From contig JBKHXK010000037.1 in assembly GCA_046566065.1 (NCBI GenBank), forward strand, positions 1 to 21,100: DNA of 21,100 bases, in the 5' to 3' direction. Source of the DNA: MB1-2 sp046566065. Lineage in GTDB: Bacteria > Actinomycetota > CADDZG01 > WHSQ01. This document shows, piece by piece, positions 15,373 through 21,100 of the stretch; position 1 is the stretch's first letter, and each line of letters opens with the position of its first letter. Both the position numbers and the translations under genes were made by a program. The notes under the pieces are model-generated. The model was not told the DNA's origin and made no database searches. It was given only the letters and a program-made list of their open reading frames with translations.

Positions 15373-15378
15373 GCCTCT

Positions 15379-17445
15379 ATGCCTCTATTCGCGCGCGCTC
15401 CCAAGGACCTTCCCGAGAGTCCCGACAAGACGCGTGTAGCCCTCGAGGCCGCTCTGCGGGTCTCGGAGATCGCCTCCTCCGGCTCCCCGCTTCCGAACGC
15501 GGTTCAGGGGATGGTCGAGGTCGCCATCCAGATGCTTGCCGCCGAGCAGGGCTCGATCATGCTCCTGGAGGAGGACGGACAGACCCTCACCTTGGTGGCT
15601 TCGTACGGCCTGCCCTCTGAGGTCCCGATGGGGCACTCGATCCGTGTCGGTGAGAGCGTCGCCGGCCGGGTTCTCGCCACGGGCAAGCCCTTGCTGCTGG
15701 GAGATGTCGACAAGGAAGCCTTCGTCAACTTCGTCCCGAAGAACCGATCGATCTCGTCATCGATCGTGGTCCCCCTGCGCGTTCAAGGCCGCGGCATCGG
15801 TGTGCTCAACCTCGCTATCAGCGAAGCGGCCTCGCCGTTCGAAGAGGAAGACCTACGCGTCGCGCAGATGTTCGCCGACCAGGCGGCGGGCTTGCTCTAC
15901 CGAGCCCGTTTGCACGAGCAGGCCGAGCAGCGATCCTCGGACCTGATGGCGCTCGCCGAGTCGAGCCGCGGGTTGCTCGGTGCACTGGAAGTAGAGCCGC
16001 TGCTGCAGAGCGTCTTGGACGGCGGCGCGCGCCTCGCCGGGTCGAACGAAGGCTTCGCCTGTCTCTTCGACCCCGAGACCGGTGGGATCGCGCGCGGGGT
16101 CTTCCGTGGCTTCGCCAAGGAACGGATCCGATCCTTGCTCGAAGAGGAGTCGGTCCGGCAAGCGATCGACCGTACGGACGTGTCGCTCTGCGAGACCGAG
16201 GATGGTGGGCAGATGGTGGCCGTGGGCCTGCGCACGACCAGAGGGACCACCGGGGTGATGGTCGTGAAGGCCGAACGCGAGGTAGCCGAGGATCGTCGGC
16301 ATCTTTTCCGAGCCTTCGCGCAGCAGGGAGGGACCGCGATCGGAGCCGCCGAGCTCCACTCCGAGGTGGAGCGCAAGGAGACGGAGCTGGCCTCGATCAT
16401 CCAGGGAGTCCCCAACCCGATCGTGCTGATCGACTCGCGTTCGAAGATCGTGGCGGTCAATCCGGCCTCGGAGCATCTGTTCGGGATCTCTGCGATGTTC
16501 TCAGGGGGAGCGGACGCGATCGGCACGATCGGGCATCCCGAGATCGAGCGTCTGTTGACCAGCGACGGCGAGCTGCAGGCCGAAGTGATCGCCGGCAATC
16601 CGCCTCGCACCTACAAGGTCCGCGTCACAGACGTCCGGGTGCCGGGCTCGCCGATGGGCCGCGTGCTGATCATGGACGACGTCACATCAGAGCGCGAGAT
16701 GGCTCAGACCCAGCGGGATTTCGTCGCGATGATCGGGCACGAGTTGCGGACGCCTCTGACGATCATCAAGGGCTTCGCTCGAACCCTGCTGCGCCGGGTG
16801 GAGACCGTGAAGCCGGAGGACGCGGCGGAAGCGCTGCGGACGATCGACACCAGAGCGGCCCAGCTCGAGAGGTTGATCGAGGACCTGCTCTATGTGTCGA
16901 AGATCGAGACCCGGGAAGCGCAGCTGCGGATCGAGCAGGTGGACGTGCACGCCATGGTCGAGGCCACGGCAGAGGAAGTGATCGCGGACTACGAGGATCG
17001 CGAAGTGGCGATCGAGATCCCTCGCAGCCTGATGTGGCCGTGCGACCAGACGAAGGTGAGCCTCGTCCTGCGGCATCTGATCGACAACGCCCTCAAGTAC
17101 TCCGCGGGGCCGCAGCCGGTGACCGTGCGGGCATCGGAGGACGACGACGAGCTCAAGATCGACGTCATGGACCGGGGTATCGGGATCGTGTCCACGGACA
17201 TCCCCCACATCTTCGAGCGTTTCCGTCAGGTGGACGGTTCGTCCACCCGCGAGCACGGAGGGACGGGCGTGGGTCTGTACCTCTGCGCCCAGCTGGTGCG
17301 GGTGCACAACGGTCGCATCTGGGTCGACTCGACCTGGGGCAAAGGCTCCACCTTCTCCTTCTCACTCCCCCGTCGGGCGGTCACCGCGGATGTGGTGCGG
17401 ATCCGGGCTAAGAAGGACGCGTCGAAGGGCGCAGCGCAGGCCTAG
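15379..17445 (+). CDS. Soluble GAF-PAS sensor histidine kinase
   Basis: A 688-aa cytoplasmic kinase without membrane segments. A clear GAF domain spans about 20-175 (AEQGSIMLLEEDG, VGESVAGRVLATGKPLLLGD, SIVVPLRVQGRGIGVLNL). A more diverged GAF-like region spans about 185-325, and a PAS domain about 330-430 (PNPIVLIDSRSKIVAVNPAS). HisKA has the phospho-acceptor His454 (16738-16740) in GHELRTPL. The HATPase_c domain has LIDNALKYS, MDRGIGI, IFERFRQVDGSS and GGTGVGLYLC. It appears fully active. ATG 15379 is the in-frame start; an ATG at 15371 is out of frame. No response regulator is next to it. It is set against the direction of the conserved paf/tat block, between pafC and the zinc-ribbon gene, and its stop is 4 nt from the pafC stop. 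The signal sensed is unknown. Confidence 0.93.
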   Translation: MPLFARAPKDLPESPDKTRVALEAALRVSEIASSGSPLPNAVQGMVEVAIQMLAAEQGSIMLLEEDGQTLTLVASYGLPSEVPMGHSIRVGESVAGRVLATGKPLLLGDVDKEAFVNFVPKNRSISSSIVVPLRVQGRGIGVLNLAISEAASPFEEEDLRVAQMFADQAAGLLYRARLHEQAEQRSSDLMALAESSRGLLGALEVEPLLQSVLDGGARLAGSNEGFACLFDPETGGIARGVFRGFAKERIRSLLEEESVRQAIDRTDVSLCETEDGGQMVAVGLRTTRGTTGVMVVKAEREVAEDRRHLFRAFAQQGGTAIGAAELHSEVERKETELASIIQGVPNPIVLIDSRSKIVAVNPASEHLFGISAMFSGGADAIGTIGHPEIERLLTSDGELQAEVIAGNPPRTYKVRVTDVRVPGSPMGRVLIMDDVTSEREMAQTQRDFVAMIGHELRTPLTIIKGFARTLLRRVETVKPEDAAEALRTIDTRAAQLERLIEDLLYVSKIETREAQLRIEQVDVHAMVEATAEEVIADYEDREVAIEIPRSLMWPCDQTKVSLVLRHLIDNALKYSAGPQPVTVRASEDDDELKIDVMDRGIGIVSTDIPHIFERFRQVDGSSTREHGGTGVGLYLCAQLVRVHNGRIWVDSTWGKGSTFSFSLPRRAVTADVVRIRAKKDASKGAAQA

Positions 17446-17449
17446 CGCG

Positions 17450-18415
17450 TCACCCCGCGTGGCGAGCCGCGATCGCGCGCGCCAGGCGCTGCGCTTGGAT
17501 CCGAACCGAGTCGGGGCGGACGTTGCGGACCTGTTTGCCGAGCTTCAGGGCAACGGTCGCGGCCCACCTCTCGCGGCTCGAGGCCAGCTGGATCCGGCGC
17601 CAGCCATCCGGCAACTCCTCCGAGGAGCTAACCGGGTAGTAATCGTCGAACCAGCGGGCGGCTTCGGGAGATATCTCGAAAGTCACCATCGGCAGATCGT
17701 CCCCGCCGATGAAGGCGCCCTTGTAGCGTTCCGGATCGAAGTCGTCCGGCACGGCCGCTTCTTCGTCGAGCACCCGCGACGACTTCATGCGATCCACCCG
17801 GAACATCCGTTCGTCGTTACGCAGCAGGTCCATCCCTACGAGGTACCAACGACCCCTTGCCGCGACCAGGCCCCATGGCTCGACCGTCCTCGTGGTCGGC
17901 TCCGGCCCGGCCGATGAGACGTACTCGATCTCGACCCGTCGCCGTTCGGCCAGGGCCTGCTGGAGCAGTTGCATGTGACCGACGGGTCCTCCCTCGAGGT
18001 CAACCTTGATCGCGGCAGCGTCGTGGTCGCGCTCTGCCCCCAGGGCGCGACCCAGTTTCTCGACGGCGCGCTTCAAGGACTCGGCCTCCGCCATCGCGGG
18101 CAGTGCGGCGATCGCCTGCGCCCCTGCATAGAGGGCCAGCCCCTCTGCCGGGGTGAGTCGCAGGGGGGCCGAGAAGTAGTCGGCCATGTGGATGAAGATC
18201 CGGTCGTCCTGGAACTCGACGTCGATGAGGTCGCCGGGGCCGTAACCGGGGAGGCCGCAGAGGAACACCAGGTTGAGGTCGTTGATCAGATCCTCTTGGG
18301 GGATATCGAAGCGCCTCGAGAGCTCTTGAACCGTCGTCCCGGGGTTGCGGATCGCGTACGGCAGGAGCAGCAGGATGCGGCTGAGCCGCTTCCCCAGACG
18401 GTTCCCCCCCTCCAC
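17450..18415 (-). CDS. pafC: WYL-domain transcriptional regulator PafC
   Basis: With PafB it forms the PafBC activator that drives the RecA/LexA-independent DNA-damage response in mycobacteria. The 321-aa protein starts with a winged-helix HTH (about 8-68, TVQELSRRFDIPQEDL). A linker leads to the WYL domain (about 145-225) with the signature Trp190-Tyr191-Leu192 in RGRWYLVGMD, then FRVDRM. The C-terminal WCX extension spans about 235-321. WYL domains bind nucleic-acid or nucleotide-like ligands. The GTG at 18415 shares its first base with the pafB stop (TAGTG), a coupled pair as in relatives. Downstream the conserved order would go to tatA, but here a kinase on the other strand intervenes. 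Confidence 0.93.
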   Translation of the reverse strand: MEGGNRLGKRLSRILLLLPYAIRNPGTTVQELSRRFDIPQEDLINDLNLVFLCGLPGYGPGDLIDVEFQDDRIFIHMADYFSAPLRLTPAEGLALYAGAQAIAALPAMAEAESLKRAVEKLGRALGAERDHDAAAIKVDLEGGPVGHMQLLQQALAERRRVEIEYVSSAGPEPTTRTVEPWGLVAARGRWYLVGMDLLRNDERMFRVDRMKSSRVLDEEAAVPDDFDPERYKGAFIGGDDLPMVTFEISPEAARWFDDYYPVSSSEELPDGWRRIQLASSRERWAATVALKLGKQVRNVRPDSVRIQAQRLARAIAARHAG

Positions 18416-19365
18416 TACCCGTCCCCCGCCAACAAGGGCTCAAGGTGATCGAGCAGGGCTCGGCGAGCCTCGGGAGGCGCCACGATCTCGATGCCTTCGC
18501 CGAAACCGACGGCCCAGGTAACAAGCGCATCGACCCGCGAGATCGGGAGATCCACGTCAAGGGTCCCGTCGTCATTCTCCCGGCGCGGCGCCTCGGGCAG
18601 GTTCTGCTCGGGCCACCACCTGAGGTCGGCGTCGAACCTGACCGTCGCGATGCGGGTCTCCTCTTCCCCGATCTCCCACGCCTCGGCCGGGACGTGGGCG
18701 TCGACGTCGAAGTCCGAGGGGATCTCGTAACTGCCCGGGAGCTCGGTTAGGGGCGCGAGCATCCGGGAGACCCTGAAAGAGCGGGCTGCCTCCCTGTCGA
18801 CATCGCGGCCCACCACGTACCAGTGGCCCCTGCGATGGACCAGCCCGTAGGGCTCGAGCTTCCGTGACGATCGCTCCCCTGTCGCGTTCTCGTAGCCGAA
18901 CCCGATCGGGTGCCTCCCCAGCAGCGCTCCTAGCAGCGGGGCCAGCAGCGGCTGCTCCGCCGCCACGTCTGCGTTCCACAGCACGCGGGGAGCAGATGCG
19001 TCTTCGGTGGAAGCGTAGATCGACAGCTTCTTCAGCCCGGAGCCGGCGAGCTCCCCGACCCCGAGGATCGCGTCGGCAGCAAGCTTGAGGGCAGCGATCT
19101 CATCCGGCTGGAGGTCCAGCTCGGGCATGTAGTACTTCTCCGCAGAGATGACGTAAGCGTCGTTGTCGTCTTCGTCCTTGACGGTCTCGATCGGGATGCC
19201 CATGTCTCTGAGCTCTGCCTTGTCGCGTTCGAAGGTCCGACGGAACGCTTCGGCGGTCTGGGAGTCGTAGCCGGCGATCCGTTCCCTGATCTCGGCTGCG
19301 GTAAGAGGGCGGCGGCCGTCGAGTAGGGCTGCGATCAGGTTGATGAGTCGCTCGATCCGCAGCAT
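18415..19365 (-). CDS. pafB: WYL-domain transcriptional regulator PafB
   Basis: Partner of PafC in the PafBC DNA-damage activator. At 316 aa, the N-terminal HTH (about 2-75) has RIERLINLIAALLDG and FERDKAELRDMGIPIE. This is followed by DAYVISAEKYYMPELDL, a typical link to the WYL region. The WYL domain (about 140-215) reads HWYVVGRD at 181-188, with Val in place of the usual Leu, then FRVSRM. A C-terminal WCX part follows (about 230-316). The start ATG 19365 lies 9 nt after the DUF3866 stop. The stop shares a base with the pafC GTG. pafA, DUF3866, pafB and pafC appear to be one transcript. Confidence 0.93.
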   Translation of the reverse strand: MLRIERLINLIAALLDGRRPLTAAEIRERIAGYDSQTAEAFRRTFERDKAELRDMGIPIETVKDEDDNDAYVISAEKYYMPELDLQPDEIAALKLAADAILGVGELAGSGLKKLSIYASTEDASAPRVLWNADVAAEQPLLAPLLGALLGRHPIGFGYENATGERSSRKLEPYGLVHRRGHWYVVGRDVDREAARSFRVSRMLAPLTELPGSYEIPSDFDVDAHVPAEAWEIGEEETRIATVRFDADLRWWPEQNLPEAPRRENDDGTLDVDLPISRVDALVTWAVGFGEGIEIVAPPEARRALLDHLEPLLAGDG

Positions 19366-19374
19366 CGAGCGAGA

Positions 19375-20457
19375 TTAACCGTGCTCTTTCAGCATCTGGC
19401 CGGCTATCACTCCGGCGGCCCCGGCCGCCAGCCACAGCTCCGGAGCATCGATCATCCGGCGGCCCATCGAGGTGGGATGGATCTCTTTCTCCAAGAGCAG
19501 GTGGATGCCGGGCCTTCCGTCCGCGATGGACGTCGCGTGTACTTCGCATACCCCCGAGTCACGAAGCTGTTTCTCGATCCTGCGAGACGCTTTGGGGTCG
19601 AGCTTCGGCACCGCGATCGTGCATCTCTCGCGGGCCGCTACCTTCAGAGCGGTCAGCGTGTGGTGACTGATGCCGTCGTGGCGCTCTCTCGTGTCATGGA
19701 ACGAGATCCGCAGCGCGGCTATCGCCCGGCCCCCCAGCGCTGTGGCCGCGTCGAGAAGCTGACCTTGTTCGAGAGCCGAGTATCCGAAGGGAGTGCCCGT
19801 GCCGACCGAACCGGGTCCCATGCCCGCCACGACGACATCGCACTTGGCCACATGCCTGAGGGCCAGGAGCCCGCCGAACACGTTTATGGACTCGAGGTCT
19901 CCTCCGAAGGCATGGCCGGAGGTGCAGGTTGCGTGGACCAGGTCCGCGTCACGTAGCTGCGGAACGGACCGGCTGAACCCGATCGGAAGCGCTCCTCCGT
20001 CGGTCATGAGATATCCGACCTTCGCGTCGGGGGCCTGGCTCTTGATCCCGGCCGCGACCGCGGGGAGTTGCGAGTGGAGCCCGCAGGCGACGACCGGGGT
20101 GCCCTCGAGCCCCACCGCCTCGACCATCGTCTCGTGATGGGGCGATTCCGGAGCCTCTGCGGTCGCCACGTTCATCTGCCACGGCGTGTAGCGGAGTTTC
20201 ACGATGTGGCCCTCACCGGAGCTATCCGGGCCGGGGCCGTCCAGGTTCCAGAGCACGAACCCGACGCCGCCCGTTCCGAGCCCCAGGTCGAGCCCCGTGG
20301 TGTTGACCACGACGTGGTCGCCCTGTTGGAGGGGGCCGACCATCGCGGGATAGGAGACCGCGTCGATGGGCCCATCCTCCAGCTCAACCCGGATGCGTTG
20401 GGCGGCGGAGGTGACGTCCAGGAACTCGGACACCTTGCCTTGGCGGAAGCTGGCCAT
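19375..20457 (-). CDS. DUF3866 family protein between pafA and pafB
   Basis: A 360-aa soluble protein that I recognise as DUF3866, a family without assigned biochemical function. Features seen are an N-terminal beta-rich part with YPAMVGPLQQGD and NTTGLDLGLGTGG, then GHIVKLRYTPWQ and ESPHHE. A Rossmann-like central part has VVACGLHSQLPAVAAG and GYLMTDGGALPIGFSR, then GHAFGGDLESINVFGGL, GMGPGSVGTGTPFGYS, RERHDGISHHTLTA and finally STMGRGL-like TSMGRRM. The many conserved His, Asp and Gly motifs suggest an enzyme, perhaps metal- or nucleotide-dependent. ATG 20457 shares a base with the pafA stop (TGATG). The frame is open upstream, but that lies inside pafA. Its tight place in the paf operon hints at a role linked to pupylation or PafBC. 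Confidence 0.85.
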   Translation of the reverse strand: MASFRQGKVSEFLDVTSAAQRIRVELEDGPIDAVSYPAMVGPLQQGDHVVVNTTGLDLGLGTGGVGFVLWNLDGPGPDSSGEGHIVKLRYTPWQMNVATAEAPESPHHETMVEAVGLEGTPVVACGLHSQLPAVAAGIKSQAPDAKVGYLMTDGGALPIGFSRSVPQLRDADLVHATCTSGHAFGGDLESINVFGGLLALRHVAKCDVVVAGMGPGSVGTGTPFGYSALEQGQLLDAATALGGRAIAALRISFHDTRERHDGISHHTLTALKVAARERCTIAVPKLDPKASRRIEKQLRDSGVCEVHATSIADGRPGIHLLLEKEIHPTSMGRRMIDAPELWLAAGAAGVIAGQMLKEHG

Positions 20458-21100
20458 CAGAGAGAGGCGATGAGCTTGGCGACCCGTTCGTCTACTGAGC
20501 GGAAGGGGTCCTTGCAAAGCACCGTGCGCTGAGCCTGGTCGTTGAGCTTGAGATGGACCCAGTCGACGGTGAAGTCCCGTCGCTTGCGCTTGGCGGCACG
20601 GATGAATTCTCCCCGAAGCTTGGCGCGGGTCGACTGGGGAGGTTCCTGGGTCGCCAGCTCGATGTCGGCCTCATCGCAGATGCGCTCGGCCATCCCTCTG
20701 CGCTCTAGCAGGTAATAGAGACCCCTCTTGCGATTGACGTCGTGATAGGCGAGGTCCATCAAGGCGATACGGGGATGCGCAAGGGACATGTTCTTGTGCC
20801 TCGCTCGGTAATGCTCGATCAGGTCGCGTTTGGCGATCCAGTCGACCTGACGGACGAGCTGATCCTGATCGTGCTCGAGGCAATGGATCGCATGCGCCCA
20901 CATAGCGGCGATCTCTTTGAGGACCTGATCATCGCGTTGCTCAACCCAACGCAGAGCCTTCTCCAGGTACTCCTTCTGCATGTCGAGGGCCGAGGCCTCG
21001 CGCCCGTTCGCCAACCGGACCCGGCGCTTGCAGGTCGTGTCGTGCGAGATCTCGCGGATGGCGCGGATCGGGTTCTCGAGCGTCATGTCTCGGATCTGAA
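20457..21100 (-). CDS. pafA: Pup–protein ligase PafA, C-terminal part (5' end outside window)
   Basis: ATP-dependent ligase that joins the C-terminal glutamate of Pup to substrate lysines, marking them for the actinobacterial proteasome. The window holds about 213 codons, from QIRDMTLENP to the stop; the full protein is usually about 450-480 aa, so the N-terminal glutamine-synthetase-like ATP and Pup sites are missing. ATG 21084-21086 is internal, since the frame runs on to the edge. Recognisable parts are AIREISHDTTCKRR, LANGREASALD, HPRIALMDLAYHDV and the C-terminal DWVHLKLNDQAQRTVLCKDPF, which separates PafA from the related deamidase Dop. Neither pup nor dop is in view. The stop overlaps the DUF3866 start by one base. 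Confidence 0.95.
   Translation of the reverse strand, partial: QIRDMTLENPIRAIREISHDTTCKRRVRLANGREASALDMQKEYLEKALRWVEQRDDQVLKEIAAMWAHAIHCLEHDQDQLVRQVDWIAKRDLIEHYRARHKNMSLAHPRIALMDLAYHDVNRKRGLYYLLERRGMAERICDEADIELATQEPPQSTRAKLRGEFIRAAKRKRRDFTVDWVHLKLNDQAQRTVLCKDPFRSVDERVAKLIASL

Larger units (their letters stand above)
15270..15378. promoter_or_regulatory. Divergent promoter region between zinc-ribbon/tat operon and GAF-PAS kinase
   Basis: A 109-nt spacer that must hold the outward promoters for both directions. It contains a 9-bp tandem repeat at 15293-15310, a -10-like GATAAT at 15367-15372 for the kinase, and an 8-bp tandem repeat running into the kinase start. On the minus strand GATAGA ends 6 nt before the zinc-ribbon ATG, a weaker -10 candidate. 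I found no convincing -35 or terminator. Confidence 0.5.

Noticed and set aside
20457..21100. Dop (Pup deamidase) rather than PafA
   Set aside because: The C-terminal DWVHLKLNDQAQRTVLCKDPF and the neighbouring pafBC genes match PafA.
1..21100. CRISPR array, mobile element, defence island, tRNA or rRNA
   Set aside because: No spaced direct repeats, transposase or integrase motifs, inverted terminal repeats, or tRNA/rRNA signatures were seen; gene density and composition are uniform.

Overview
The window is a GC-rich bacterial chromosome segment from an actinobacterium (Actinomycetota). The strongest evidence is a minus-strand block pafA – DUF3866 – pafB – pafC – [histidine kinase] – zinc-ribbon gene – tatA – tatC – membrane protein – helY. 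As I recall it, this follows the Mycobacterium tuberculosis order Rv2097c (pafA) to Rv2092c (helY). Pup ligase and the PafB/PafC WYL pair are actinobacterial hallmarks. Class or genus cannot be fixed from the sequence alone. It looks like ordinary core chromosome: no insertion sequence, phage gene, CRISPR array, tRNA or rRNA was seen, and base composition is even throughout.

Layout. (1) 1-2778, plus strand: 3' part of a flavin monoamine oxidase, then a soluble histidine kinase with a MEDS sensor domain. (2) 2786-3931, minus: an acyl-CoA dehydrogenase, divergent over only 29 nt from region 3. (3) 3961-6820, plus: a translationally coupled trio of small one-helix membrane protein, GlpD and an alpha/beta hydrolase, joined by GTGA and ATGA overlaps. 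(4) 6836-13850, minus: membrane protein, HelY helicase, thiolase, AGPS-like FAD enzyme and diacylglycerol-kinase-family lipid kinase. The last three are joined by GTGA overlaps. (5) 13860-15269, minus: tatC, tatA/tatB-like and a zinc-ribbon protein. (6) 15379-17445, plus: a GAF/PAS histidine kinase set into the conserved block. (7) 17450-21100, minus: pafC, pafB, DUF3866 and the 3' part of pafA.

How the genes may work together. The paf genes cover Pup ligation and the PafBC DNA-damage transcription activator. The tat genes export folded proteins. Regions 3 and 4 share a glycerolipid theme: GlpD makes dihydroxyacetone phosphate, the AGPS-like enzyme belongs to a family acting on acyl-dihydroxyacetone phosphate, and the lipid kinase phosphorylates diacylglycerol-like lipids. 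From memory, M. tuberculosis keeps glpD1, a flavoprotein and a DAG kinase together (Rv2249c, Rv2251, Rv2252), so the grouping is probably meaningful.

No gene-free stretch exceeds 300 bases. The largest gaps are 1291-1407 (a 21-bp tandem duplication and a good ribosome binding site) and 15270-15378 (divergent promoter region with two small tandem repeats). Three genes have no Shine-Dalgarno but carry a -10-like hexamer exactly 6 nt before the start codon, suggesting leaderless transcripts. I saw no clear new defence or mobile system. The most interesting leads are the glycerolipid/ether-lipid-like module, the leaderless promoters, the DUF3866 gene inside the paf operon, and the kinase inserted between pafC and the tat genes.
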